A DNA stretch of 34,246 bases, from positions 1 to 34,246 of the forward strand of contig DATDOY010000155.1 of assembly GCA_035293045.1 (NCBI GenBank), read 5' to 3'. A program made the position numbers and the translations under genes. The notes beneath the pieces were generated by a model. It ran no database searches. It was not told where the DNA came from and worked only from the letters and a program-made list of their open reading frames with translations. Within the stretch, counting starts at the first letter, position 1. Each line of letters begins with the position of its first letter. This document shows, in pieces, positions 14,583-22,903 of this stretch. The DNA is from DATDOY01 sp035293045 (GTDB lineage Bacteria > Actinomycetota > Acidimicrobiia > IMCC26256 > JACPCJ01).

Positions 14583-16259
14583 GAGCCGGTGTCGCTCGAC
14601 GAGGCGGTCTCGCACGTCCGTCCGGGCGACGTCCTCCACATCGCCACCGGGCATACGCGATGGACGGCCGCCGCCCGCGCCGTCGTGCGACGGTTCTGGG
14701 ACCAGGATCCCGGGTTCACGCTGGTCATGCTCAGCCTGTCGTCGCTCGGCGCGCTGTTCTTCGAAGGCCGCCTCGTGCGCAAGGTGATCACCGGGTACTC
14801 CGGTGACATCTTCCCCAACTTCACGCCGAACCCGATCTTCTCCGCGGCCTACGAGTCGGGGGCGGTGGAGGTCGAGCACTGGTCGTTCCTCTCGTATCTC
14901 CAGCGGCTCGAGGCGGCGGCGCGCGGCTACCCCGCGCTGGTCACCGGATCGATCGCCGGGTCGTCGATGGAGGCCAACGACGGCTTCGCCACGGTGAAGA
15001 ACCCCTTCGGCGCCGGCAAAATCGGTCTCGTCGCGCCGCTGCGCCCCGACGTCGCCCTCGTGCACGCCGCGGTCGCCGACACGGCGGGCAACGTCGCCTT
15101 CAACGCGCCCGACCTCGAGGGGTTCTACGGCGCCTGGGCGGCCGAGCGCGGCGTGATCGTCACGGTGGAGAAGATCGTCGACGACCTCCGGCCCTGGTCA
15201 CACTTCGTCCGTCTCCCCGCCCATCGCGTCCTCGCCCTGAGCGAGGCGCCGATGGGAGCGCACCCCGGCGGCTTGTTCGCACGCGACCTCCCGGTGCAGC
15301 CCTATGGCGAGGACATCGAGTTCTGGGCCGAGGCCCGGGCCGCCAGCCGTTCGGACGACTTCTTCGGCTGGATTCGTCACTGGGTGCTCGAGCCCGAGAG
15401 CCACCAGGAGTATCTCGACCGCCTCGGGTTGGAACGGATCGGCGACTTGCACTCGCGGGCCGAATCGGACTCGTGGAGGTTCGACGCCGCTGCGCATCCC
15501 GCCGACTTCGCCGCGCCGATCAACGCATGGGAGCGCGCCACCGTGTTCGGTGCTCGGTACCTCGCGGGGCGCATTCTCGACACCGACGCGCATGCCGTGC
15601 TCGCCGGCGCCGGCGTGGCCAACCTGGCGACCTGGCTCGGGGTGCGCTTGGCACGGGAGAAGGGTTCGCAGGTCAAGCTCACCGCCGAACTCGGGTTGTG
15701 GGACTACGAGCCCACGCCGGCCGACCCGTACGTGTTCAACCACCGAAGCTTCCCGAGCGCCACGATGCTGACCGATACCGAGACCGTCCTCGGCATGGTG
15801 ATCCCGGGTCCGGGAACCCGCACGCTGGCGTGCCTCGGTGCTGCGCTGATCGACAAGCGGGGAAACGTGAATTCGACGGTCACGCCATCCGGACAGTTCC
15901 TCGTCGGATCGGGGGGCGGCAACGACGTCGCGTCGACGGTGGAAGAGGCGATCGTGGTGACGACGCTGACCGAGCGCCGCACCGTCGACGACGTCGGGTT
16001 CGTCACCTCCCCCGGCCATCGGGTCCGGGCGCTTGCGACCGATCTCGGCCTGTTCGAGAAGGACGCCGACGGGGAACTCGTCTTGACGGCGGTGCCAGAG
16101 GGGGACGGCACCCTCGCCGATCGGGTTGCCGCGGCCAAGGCTGCGTGCGGGTGGAACGTGCGCGTCGCGGACACGGTGGTCGAGCTGACCCCTCCGACCA
16201 TGTCCGAGATCGAGATCCTCCGGACGTGGGACCCCCAAGGCGTTTTCCTGAGGGCGTAA
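14556..16259 (+). CDS. CoA-transferase, fused alpha and beta subunits (GctAB/IpdAB-like)
   Basis: A 567-residue class I CoA-transferase fold protein in which both halves are in one chain. The N-terminal half (about 1-290) has the subunit A features VSLDEAVSHVRPGDVLHIA and LRPDVALVHAAVADTAGNVA. The C-terminal half (about 325-567) starts near NAWERATVFGARYL and has KLTAELGLWD, which may correspond to the SENG/ExG region, and GSGGGNDVAS. Relatives are glutaconate CoA-transferase and the IpdAB ring-cleaving hydrolase of steroid catabolism; either role fits this neighbourhood. The start is uncertain. ATG 14556 lies in a repeated palindrome, so codons 1-9 derive from the repeat. GTG 14589 gives a more family-like N-terminus (VSLDEAV). 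Three 23-bp tandem repeats begin in its last codons. Confidence 0.82.
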   Translation: MTANAPQTREPVSLDEAVSHVRPGDVLHIATGHTRWTAAARAVVRRFWDQDPGFTLVMLSLSSLGALFFEGRLVRKVITGYSGDIFPNFTPNPIFSAAYESGAVEVEHWSFLSYLQRLEAAARGYPALVTGSIAGSSMEANDGFATVKNPFGAGKIGLVAPLRPDVALVHAAVADTAGNVAFNAPDLEGFYGAWAAERGVIVTVEKIVDDLRPWSHFVRLPAHRVLALSEAPMGAHPGGLFARDLPVQPYGEDIEFWAEARAASRSDDFFGWIRHWVLEPESHQEYLDRLGLERIGDLHSRAESDSWRFDAAAHPADFAAPINAWERATVFGARYLAGRILDTDAHAVLAGAGVANLATWLGVRLAREKGSQVKLTAELGLWDYEPTPADPYVFNHRSFPSATMLTDTETVLGMVIPGPGTRTLACLGAALIDKRGNVNSTVTPSGQFLVGSGGGNDVASTVEEAIVVTTLTERRTVDDVGFVTSPGHRVRALATDLGLFEKDADGELVLTAVPEGDGTLADRVAAAKAACGWNVRVADTVVELTPPTMSEIEILRTWDPQGVFLRA

Positions 16260-16313
16260 GGCCGCGGTTCCTCAGGGCGTAACGCAGCGGTTCCTCAGGG
16301 CGCAACGCCGCGC
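16245..16313 (+). repeat. Three tandem 23-bp repeats spanning a stop codon
   Basis: Units 16245-16267, 16268-16290 and 16291-16313 share TTCCTSAGGGCGYAA followed by a G/C-rich end. The first unit encodes the last residues and the TAA stop (16257-16259) of the CoA-transferase. The unit starts repeat exactly every 23 bp, so local slippage or unequal exchange is likely. Confidence 0.85.
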
Positions 16314-16346
16314 GCATCCGTTTCCCCACCCCTCCGCGCCGTGGCG

Positions 16347-16391
16347 GGTGTGAGTGTTCGCCCGGCCATGGGCCGGGCGAACACTCACACC
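16347..16391. terminator. Perfect 21-bp palindrome (family B), probable terminator
   Basis: Arms 16347-16367 and 16371-16391 pair perfectly around ATG. The outer GGTGTGAGTG and inner GCCCG recur at 26742-26783. It lies in the 288-nt gap between the CoA-transferase and the surface-protein gene. Terminator action is inference; it is not followed by a T-run. Confidence 0.65.
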
Positions 16392-16547
16392 ATGGGAAGA
16401 AACCCGGGCAACTCTCCGCTGACGTTTCGTCAATGACCCGAATGGGCCATTGGCCCGACCCGTCCTGAAGTCGACACTCCGTACAGCGCGCCCGTGGGAG
16501 ACCGGTGCGTCCAACTTGTTGGCTCCAAGCCCACGAAAGGGGCGGGC

Positions 16548-18467
16548 ATGGGAGCGAGTACGCGCGGGGCTTCGGCCGCGCTTGCCAAAGCCGCGATCGC
16601 GATCGCGCTCATCACGACTTCGACGGCTGTCGCGGCCGCTCCGGCCCGCGGTCGGGCCAGCGCCGGGCGTGGGACGGGTACGTCGCTCATGCGCGCCGCC
16701 AACGTTTCCATCGACGCGGCCGAGGACGTGGTGGTCGACCTCGTCGACTTCCGCTCGACCGCCACCCTCGACAAGCAGCGTCAGAAATCTCCCACCAACT
16801 ACGTGGAGGGGACGCTCAAGGCGGCGACCGTCGACCTCGGGCCCGCGGGTGCCGAATATTTCCCCCGGGATCTCGGAACGATGCGCGTGTTCCGCGACGA
16901 GGCGGGGACCGGCGCCGATCGCAAGGGCGGGAACCTGTCGGTGCAGTTCAGCGTTCCCGGTGATCTCACGCCAGGCGAGATCGGCGCGACCAACGCCGAC
17001 GTGGCCGCGTTGCTGACCGACGTCGAAGCGACGCCTTCGTCGGCCGTGCCGAATGGCCTCGTGGCCAACGGCGCCGTCCGGCCCATCAACCTTGAAGCCG
17101 TCTACAACGTCGCCGGCGCGTCCTTCGCCGGCGGTTCCACCGTCGACTCGGTCGAGGCACTCGGGGGACTCGTCCGTGTCTCGGGCCTCACGGTCTTCGA
17201 CCAGGAATCCTCGGCGACGTCCGACGTCGCACGCGGGGCCATTCGGGAACTCGCCGTCGACTCGGTTCGCGTGGTGGGGTTGAACGAGCTGCTGGGCCTT
17301 CTCGGCCTCGACCGCGGCGAGATCCCTCTTGCCACGCTCGCCGCGATGGCCGACGGCCTCGGTCTTCCCGTATCCGGCACGCTCGGGGCGGTGGCCACGA
17401 CCAACCTCGGTTCCACCTGGGCAACCGCCACGAGCGTGTTGACGACGAGCAAGACCGACCTCGAAGCGCAACTCGGCGGCGTGTGCGCGGCGCTTCCCGG
17501 TGACCTCACCGGACGCCTGGCCACTGCCGGCGTTGCGTGCTCGGGCACCGTGCAGCAGGCGCTCGACGCCATCAACGCGCTGATCGGCCAGCTCCTTGCC
17601 ATCGTCGAGGCGGCCGTGTTCGATGCCGCCCTCATCAGCATCGACGGGCTGACCGCCAGCGTTCAGGCCACCGCTGCGGTCACCGAGAATGGGATCGCGG
17701 AGACCTCCGCCGCGGCGACCGGCACCATCGACGCCCTGAAGGTGGGCGGCGTCGACGTGGGCGGCGTGCGGGCGGATCTGACGACATCGGGCCTCGCGAC
17801 GCTCGAGAGTCAGTGGAATGACGTCGGAAGCAAGGCCAACGCGAAGATCGATGCCGTGCTCGGGGCCCTCGGGGACCCCTATCGCGGCCTCGTCAGCGTG
17901 ATCCCAGTTCCGGTCGCCGTCCAGACGACCCGGATCGACAAGACCGAGACCCACGGCGACTACGCCGTGGCCGACGCGTCGCTGAGCCTGTTGCAGGTGA
18001 AGGTGACGTTGCCCGTGACGCTCCCGGCCCCACAGGATCTCGCCACCGTCGTCACGACGACCCCGACGACGACCACACCCACCACCCTGGTTCCCTTGAC
18101 CGTTCCCGCGGTGCCGATGACGCTGCCGAGTGGGTCGACGACGGCGGCCATCCCGACCCTGCCGGTCTCGTTTGTCCGCGCCGCTCCGACCGCACAAGTG
18201 ATCCGGGGACAGGTGGCCACGCTGGGTTCGTCAGCGACGATCGACGTCGGCGTCATCGCCGTCCACGCCGAGCACACTCGGCCCGGCGTCGCCATCACCG
18301 GTGGCGCCGAGAACCGCACGTGGAACTCCCGCACCGGATTCGGCGAGCCGGGCAGCCTTCCCAAGACCGGCGGGTCGACGGCGTGGCCGCTTGTGGTGTT
18401 CGGCGTGCTCGTGGGCGTGGCCTTCGTCGTGAACCGCTGGGCGCGCGCGTCGCTGCGGAAGATCTGA
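16548..18467 (+). CDS. Cell-wall-anchored surface protein with LPKTG sorting signal
   Basis: A 639-residue secreted protein. The N-terminus (ALAKAAIAIALITTSTAVAA, then APA) is a classical signal peptide ending near residue 33. The large outer domain has repeated Ala/Val/Asp/Gly-rich beta segments and resembles no enzyme family I know. A Thr/Pro linker (TTTPTTTTPTTLVPLTVP) lies around 510-530. The C-terminus ends with LPKTG at 604-608, a hydrophobic helix (about 613-630) and a basic tail RASLRKI: a complete sortase sorting signal. It should be covalently attached to peptidoglycan by a sortase, which is not in the window. AAAGGGG lies 6 nt before ATG 16548. Its role is unknown, perhaps adhesion or envelope structure (inference). 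Confidence 0.85.
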   Translation: MGASTRGASAALAKAAIAIALITTSTAVAAAPARGRASAGRGTGTSLMRAANVSIDAAEDVVVDLVDFRSTATLDKQRQKSPTNYVEGTLKAATVDLGPAGAEYFPRDLGTMRVFRDEAGTGADRKGGNLSVQFSVPGDLTPGEIGATNADVAALLTDVEATPSSAVPNGLVANGAVRPINLEAVYNVAGASFAGGSTVDSVEALGGLVRVSGLTVFDQESSATSDVARGAIRELAVDSVRVVGLNELLGLLGLDRGEIPLATLAAMADGLGLPVSGTLGAVATTNLGSTWATATSVLTTSKTDLEAQLGGVCAALPGDLTGRLATAGVACSGTVQQALDAINALIGQLLAIVEAAVFDAALISIDGLTASVQATAAVTENGIAETSAAATGTIDALKVGGVDVGGVRADLTTSGLATLESQWNDVGSKANAKIDAVLGALGDPYRGLVSVIPVPVAVQTTRIDKTETHGDYAVADASLSLLQVKVTLPVTLPAPQDLATVVTTTPTTTTPTTLVPLTVPAVPMTLPSGSTTAAIPTLPVSFVRAAPTAQVIRGQVATLGSSATIDVGVIAVHAEHTRPGVAITGGAENRTWNSRTGFGEPGSLPKTGGSTAWPLVVFGVLVGVAFVVNRWARASLRKI

Positions 18468-18520
18468 ACGCCACAGCGACCTGCCCGCGGCGAACGAGCA
18501 ACCGGAACGCAGGGGTTTCG

Positions 18521-18580
18521 TGTGCACTTAGCGTCGTGATCATGGACCGGTCGGGCCGAATTCACGACGGAAAGTGCACA
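18521..18580. terminator. Imperfect palindrome (family D) between convergent genes
   Basis: Arms 18521-18539 and 18562-18580 pair at 17 of 19 positions (core TGTGCACTT / CGTCGTGA) with a 22-nt loop. It fills the gap between the surface-protein stop (18467) and the minus-strand gene ending at 18589. A bidirectional terminator is the likely role. Confidence 0.6.
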
Positions 18581-18588
18581 GCAAACCG

Positions 18589-19353
18589 TTAGATCTTCAC
18601 CTCGGCGGCCCAGTGCTCGAGGAGGGCTCGATCGCCGAACACCTCGAGGCGGTCGAGGGGGACGCGCCCGGACACGAACAACAGCAGGTCGGACGCCGTC
18701 CCGCGTGCCCCGACGTCGCCCTTGCTGTGCTCGTGGGTGACCGAAAAGGCGGCCTCGCTCGCCACGGCCGTCCACTCACCCGGATGTTCGCGGACGTCAG
18801 ACGCGTGGAAATGCAGCGTCGCGCCCGGGCGTCCGAACTTCTCCGCGAGGCCCTGAGAATTCAGGCCGCTCGGGGGCCGCCCGAACTCGTCGAGCACCTC
18901 GTCGACCCCGTCGGCGGCGAGCTCGGGATCGATCGGCGCCGCGACTCCCGCCGCGTTCTCGGCGTCCCAGCAGTGCATCGACAGTTCCTGGGCCGCTCGA
19001 CGGAACCAGAACGCCTTGCGTTGGTCGCGCCCCCATGACCAGCCGATCTCGTCGGGGTCGGAAGCCTCGAGAACGGCGATGAGCCGGTCGAACTCCATGC
19101 GATGCCAGCCGACGTTGTCGCCCGGCGAGTAGTCGGAATAGTCGAGGTGGGGGAGGCCGCCAGGTTCGACCGTCGCCCCCTGTTCCAGCGACAACCGGGC
19201 GAAACGGCAGAACCCTCCGGTGTGAAAGAGGAGCGCGTCGAGCGTCCAGTCGGGACAGCTCGGCACCGTCACCGAGAGATCGGCGTGCGGCCCGACCGCG
19301 GCGATCCGCTCTCCGGCGTCGCGCGCGAAGGTGAGGTGGGCCTCGGGATTCAC
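18589..19353 (-). CDS. Maleylpyruvate isomerase family mycothiol-dependent enzyme
   Basis: A 254-residue DinB-fold protein. Residues 31-47 hold the family hallmark PSCPDWTLDALLFHTGG with metal-ligand His44. QELSMHCWDAE at 122-132 gives Glu123 and His127, completing the His-Glu-His metal set. The C-terminal part (about 160-254) matches the MDMPI_C-like domain ending in SDLLLFVSGRVPLDRLEVFGD. Characterised members isomerise maleylpyruvate or transfer mycothiol; most are uncharacterised. Mycothiol is specific to Actinobacteria, which supports the taxonomic guess. GGAGAA precedes GTG 19353 by 4 nt. It lies 149 nt downstream of the CaiB gene on the same strand and may be its own transcript. Confidence 0.87.
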   Translation of the reverse strand: MNPEAHLTFARDAGERIAAVGPHADLSVTVPSCPDWTLDALLFHTGGFCRFARLSLEQGATVEPGGLPHLDYSDYSPGDNVGWHRMEFDRLIAVLEASDPDEIGWSWGRDQRKAFWFRRAAQELSMHCWDAENAAGVAAPIDPELAADGVDEVLDEFGRPPSGLNSQGLAEKFGRPGATLHFHASDVREHPGEWTAVASEAAFSVTHEHSKGDVGARGTASDLLLFVSGRVPLDRLEVFGDRALLEHWAAEVKI

Positions 19354-19502
19354 GGCGTTCTCCTATGTTCTGCCCGGCTCCTGGCGTCGCCGGGACGGCG
19401 ATCCCGTGCGCGCATCTGCGCCCAAGTCGGATCGCCTTGCTCGGGGGACGGACCATACGAGGACGACCGCGAGCGCCGCGCGGCCGAGCACGCGTCCCGC
19501 GC

Positions 19503-20741
19503 TCAGATCACGCCGTCCGTCTGGAGCGCAGCGAGTTCACCCTGCGACAAGCCGACGAGTCCGCACCACACGTCCTCGTTGTGCTCCCCGAGGCGCGGGG
19601 CGCCGCGTGGAGCGTCGCCGACGTCACCGGCGAACCGCACTGCCGCGCCCTGCTGGCGCACCGGCCCGATCACCGGGTCGTCGACGGTCACGAGATCGCC
19701 GCGCGCGGCAATGTGCGGGTCGGCGAACAGGTCGACGGCCGAATAGGCGGCCGCCACGGGAACGTCGTGGTCGACGCAGCGCGTCTCGACCTCGCTCAGC
19801 GTCAACGACGACGTCCACGCCGACACGACGCCGTTGATCTCGTCGCCGTGCTCGGCGCGCTTCGCCAGCGTGACGAACTTCGGGTCGTCGACCAGCTCGC
19901 TACGCCCCATGGCCTTGCACAGCCGGGCGAAGTTGGCATCGCTCCCGGCCACGATGCACACGAACTTGCCGTCGGCAGTCGGGTAGTTATCGAGCGGCGC
20001 CGAGTTCTTCAGGCGGTTCCCCTCGCGCTCGCGCACAATGCCGAGCGCGTCGTAGCCGGCGAGCGTCCACTCGAGGATCCGCAGCACCGAGCCGTACAGG
20101 CAGGCGTCGATGACGCGGCCCGCGCCCGTTCCACGCGCGTCGCGCTCGTAGAGGGCGGAGACGGCGGCGTGGGCGGCGAAGCTCCCCGTGAGGTAGTCGG
20201 AGACGGTGACTCCCGGTCGCACCGGCGGCCGGTCGGGATAGCCCGTCAGGTGCAAGAGGCCCCCGTAGCCGATGCCCATGCGGTCGAGACCAGGACGCTG
20301 GGCGTAGGGCCCGTCTTGTCCGAAGACCGTGATGCGGACGAACACCACGCGCTCGGGCAGGTCGGCCGGCCCGACGTTCCAGCGCTCCATCGTTCCCGGG
20401 CGGAAGTTCTCGCACACCACGTCGGCGTGGCCGGCGAGGTCGCGCAAGAGCGCTTGGCCTCGCTCCTCGCGCAGGTTGAGCGTGACGCCCTTGCGCCCCC
20501 GACCCTCCACCGCCCAATACAGCGAGTAGTCATCGCTCGCGGTCCCATCTCCGCTCTCGGGCCTGCGGCCCCGGCCGCTGGGCCGGGCGAACGGGCCGAT
20601 GGTCCGCATGAAGTCGCCGCCCTTGGGATCCTCGACCTTGATCACCTCGGCGCCCATCTCGCCGAGGAGGCCGGCGCAGAACGGCGCGGAGATGCGAGTG
20701 CCGAGATCGAGGACCCGAAGCCCCTCGAGGGGTTTGCTCAT
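19503..20741 (-). CDS. CaiB/BaiF CoA-transferase family protein
   Basis: A 412-residue class III CoA-transferase. It opens with LEGLRVLDLGTRISAPFCAG and contains GAEVIKVEDPKGGD at 30-43, ENFRPGTMERW at 111-121, and the catalytic Asp182 in VTVSDYLTGSFAAHAA, equivalent to Asp169 of formyl-CoA transferase and CaiB. Activities in the family include CoA transfer between acids and alpha-methylacyl-CoA racemisation; either would suit a branched-acid pathway. It starts at ATG 20741, which overlaps the TGA of the crotonase gene (ATGA), so the two are translationally coupled in one operon. The frame continues upstream but that part is antisense-like and inside the crotonase gene. Confidence 0.9.
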   Translation of the reverse strand: MSKPLEGLRVLDLGTRISAPFCAGLLGEMGAEVIKVEDPKGGDFMRTIGPFARPSGRGRRPESGDGTASDDYSLYWAVEGRGRKGVTLNLREERGQALLRDLAGHADVVCENFRPGTMERWNVGPADLPERVVFVRITVFGQDGPYAQRPGLDRMGIGYGGLLHLTGYPDRPPVRPGVTVSDYLTGSFAAHAAVSALYERDARGTGAGRVIDACLYGSVLRILEWTLAGYDALGIVREREGNRLKNSAPLDNYPTADGKFVCIVAGSDANFARLCKAMGRSELVDDPKFVTLAKRAEHGDEINGVVSAWTSSLTLSEVETRCVDHDVPVAAAYSAVDLFADPHIAARGDLVTVDDPVIGPVRQQGAAVRFAGDVGDAPRGAPRLGEHNEDVWCGLVGLSQGELAALQTDGVI

Positions 20742-21565
20742 GAACCGCGGTGCTCCTCGAAGACTTCCTTCATCGACCCCTTCTGCTTGCGCGCCTCGAG
20801 GGCGTCGAGGGCGGTGCGCGTGTTGCTCGTGTACTGGTGGATGGCGAAGTGGTACTTCCACGAATCCCGTTGGCCCATGAGATCAGCGGTGTGGTTGAGG
20901 GAGTCCTTCACCCGCATCGCCGTCTCCGGCGGGACGAGCGCGATGCGTTCAGCCCATTCGCGCGCCGTCGCCTCGAGCGCGTCGCGGGCCACGACGGTGT
21001 TGACGAGTCCGAGCGACCGAGCCGTCTCTGCGTCGAACGTCTCGCCGAGGAGCAGGAACTCCTTCGCCTTGCGAATGCCGAGTTCCCAAGGCTCGACGAG
21101 CACTTCGACGGCGGCGCCGGTCATGCGCAGGACCGGGTTCTGGAACGTGGCGTCGTCGGCGGCGACGATGAGGTCGCACATGCACGCCAGCATGAGACCG
21201 GCCGCGACGCAGCTGCCCTGCACCGCGGCGATGGTGGGCTTGCGGAAGTCTCGGATGCGGACGCAGCGTCCGAAATACATGATCTCTTCGTGCCGCCACT
21301 TCCCCTCAGGGGTGTCGCGCATGGCGCGCCATTGGTCGGCGGCGTCACCGATCAGCGACTTCAGATCGTGACCGGAGGAGAAGTGCTTCCCCGCACCGGC
21401 GAGGACCACGACGCGCACGTCGTCGTCCTCGTCGGCGAGGTCGAAGGCAGCGTCGAGCTCGTCGAGAAGCACCGAGTTCTGCGCGTTGGCGACCTCGGGT
21501 CGGTTCATGGTGATCGTGCACACGTGGCCGTCGACTCCGTAGAGCAGCGTCTCGAACTTGCTCAT
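20738..21565 (-). CDS. Crotonase (enoyl-CoA hydratase/isomerase) family protein
   Basis: A 275-residue crotonase-fold protein. The oxyanion-hole segments are GKHFSSGHDLKSL at 59-71 and QGSCVAAGLMLACMCDL at 116-132. The two Glu residues used by enoyl-CoA hydratases are not found: Met125 stands where GGGxELA has Glu, and FQNPVLRMTG at 141-150 lacks the PE. It may therefore not be a hydratase; crotonases without these Glu can be isomerases, hydrolases or decarboxylases. It starts at ATG 21565, overlapping the FadE stop (ATGA), and its own stop overlaps the CaiB start, so three enzymes are made from one coupled message. Confidence 0.9.
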   Translation of the reverse strand: MSKFETLLYGVDGHVCTITMNRPEVANAQNSVLLDELDAAFDLADEDDDVRVVVLAGAGKHFSSGHDLKSLIGDAADQWRAMRDTPEGKWRHEEIMYFGRCVRIRDFRKPTIAAVQGSCVAAGLMLACMCDLIVAADDATFQNPVLRMTGAAVEVLVEPWELGIRKAKEFLLLGETFDAETARSLGLVNTVVARDALEATAREWAERIALVPPETAMRVKDSLNHTADLMGQRDSWKYHFAIHQYTSNTRTALDALEARKQKGSMKEVFEEHRGS

Positions 21566-22770
21566 CGCGCACCCTCTTTCTTTGACTCCTTGGCCGGCTC
21601 GCGCGGGAGGCCGAGCACCCGCTCGCCGACGATGTTGCGCTGGATCTCGTTGGTGCCCGCGAAGATCGACGACGCCAGGTAGTAGAGCCACGACCGCTGC
21701 CAGCGGCCATCGCCCGGATTGTCCGCGGCGTCCTTCCACAGCGGAGCGGCGTCGCCGAGCACCGCCATCGCCGTGTCGTGAAGCCGCTTGCTCATCTCGC
21801 TCCAATACAGCTTGAGGGCGCTGCCCTCGGGGCCGACCTCCCGCCCGTGCGCGAGCCGTGAGAGCGAGCGCAGGTTGTGGAGTTGGAACAGTCTGACCTC
21901 CACCCACGCCTCGGCGAGGCGTTGGCGAAGCCTCGGATCATCGAGGGCCCCCTCGGCGAGGCCGAGGCGCCACAACTCGTCGACCAGCTGGGCGTGGATC
22001 ACCTGCTGGCGCGGGTTGACGCCGCGTTCGTGGGCCAGGGTCGATTGCGAGACGCGCCACCCGTTGTTGAGCTCGCCGACCAGCTGGTCGGCCGGGACGA
22101 AGACGTCGTCGAAGAACACCTCGTTGAACTCGCGGTCCTCGGTGATCTGGGTGAGCGGACGGACGTCGACGCCGTCGGCGCGCATGTCGACCACGAGGTA
22201 GGAGATTCCCTGGTGCTTGGGCGCCTCGGCATCCGTGCGCGCCAGGCAGACCCCCCACGTTGCGAACTGCGCGTACGACGTCCACACCTTCTGGCCCGTG
22301 AGGCGCCAGCCGCCCTCGACCGCAACGGCGCGGGTCTTCACGTTGGCGAGGTCGGATCCGGCGTCGGGCTCGGAGAAGAGCTGGCACCACAGTTCCGAGG
22401 CGCTGAGGATGTTGGGGAGCCACCGCAGTTTTTGCTCTGCCGTGCCGTGGGCGAGGAGGGTGGGGCCGACGAGGTTGATGCCGATGCGCCCGACCAGTTC
22501 CGGTGCACGAGCCCGCGCCAGTTCCTCCTGGACGATGAAGTGCTCGATGGGACCGGCGCCGCGCCCTCCGTACTCCTCGGGCCAGGTCACTCCGACCCAG
22601 CGGTCGGCGGCGAGGCGGCCCTGCCAATCTCGGAGGTAGGCGACCTCCTCGCCGAGGTCGTCGAAACGCGGGGGCGACCCGACGCCGTACTCCCAGGGCA
22701 GGTTGGCCTCGAGCCAGGCGCGGCAGCGTCCGCGAAATGCCACTTCCTCGGGCGTCGGCTTCAGGTCCAC
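21562..22770 (-). CDS. Acyl-CoA dehydrogenase (FadE-type, catalytic-type subunit)
   Basis: A 402-residue acyl-CoA dehydrogenase. LFSEPDAGSDLANVKTRAV at 131-149 binds the flavin, followed by GQKVWTSYA at 159-167. As in the gene at 12178, the C-terminal Glu motif is changed (SIFAGTNEIQRN), and Glu248 in LAHERG is at the isovaleryl-CoA-dehydrogenase catalytic position. GTG 22770 was chosen: it directly precedes DLKPTPEEVAFRGRCRAWL, a normal FadE start, and TACGAT lies 8 nt upstream. The first gene of a coupled operon with the crotonase and CaiB genes, it is divergent from a second FadE-type gene at 22904 with 133 nt between. The pair may form a heteromeric dehydrogenase (inference). Confidence 0.9.
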   Translation of the reverse strand: MDLKPTPEEVAFRGRCRAWLEANLPWEYGVGSPPRFDDLGEEVAYLRDWQGRLAADRWVGVTWPEEYGGRGAGPIEHFIVQEELARARAPELVGRIGINLVGPTLLAHGTAEQKLRWLPNILSASELWCQLFSEPDAGSDLANVKTRAVAVEGGWRLTGQKVWTSYAQFATWGVCLARTDAEAPKHQGISYLVVDMRADGVDVRPLTQITEDREFNEVFFDDVFVPADQLVGELNNGWRVSQSTLAHERGVNPRQQVIHAQLVDELWRLGLAEGALDDPRLRQRLAEAWVEVRLFQLHNLRSLSRLAHGREVGPEGSALKLYWSEMSKRLHDTAMAVLGDAAPLWKDAADNPGDGRWQRSWLYYLASSIFAGTNEIQRNIVGERVLGLPREPAKESKKEGAR

Positions 22771-22778
22771 CGCGAGGG

Positions 22779-22784
22779 ATCGTA
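22779..22784 (-). promoter_or_regulatory. Candidate -10 (TACGAT) of the FadE-crotonase-CaiB operon
   Basis: TACGAT on the minus strand lies 8 nt before GTG 22770; no Shine-Dalgarno is present, so a leaderless message is likely. Confidence 0.4.
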
Positions 22785-22888
22785 GATGGGGTGCCGAAGA
22801 GGGGCGGGACGACGGATGGCGGCTGCCCGTCTTTGCCACCTTCGTCCGTGCGCTTGCCCTCGTCGTGAGCCACGGTCACATCACGCGT

Positions 22889-22894
22889 TACGTT
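22889..22894 (+). promoter_or_regulatory. Candidate -10 (TACGTT) of the second FadE gene
   Basis: TACGTT lies 9 nt before ATG 22904, again without Shine-Dalgarno. The 133-nt gap 22771-22903 holds both divergent promoters. Confidence 0.4.
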
Positions 22895-22903
22895 CTGGCC
22901 TCC

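Noticed and set aside
16260..16547. A small gene in the gap before the LPKTG protein
   Set aside because: The gap holds tandem repeats, a palindrome and A/T-poor DNA; no frame with a start signal and protein-like composition.
19365..21371. A 668-codon plus-strand frame
   Set aside because: It is antisense to the CaiB and crotonase genes and shows no family motif.
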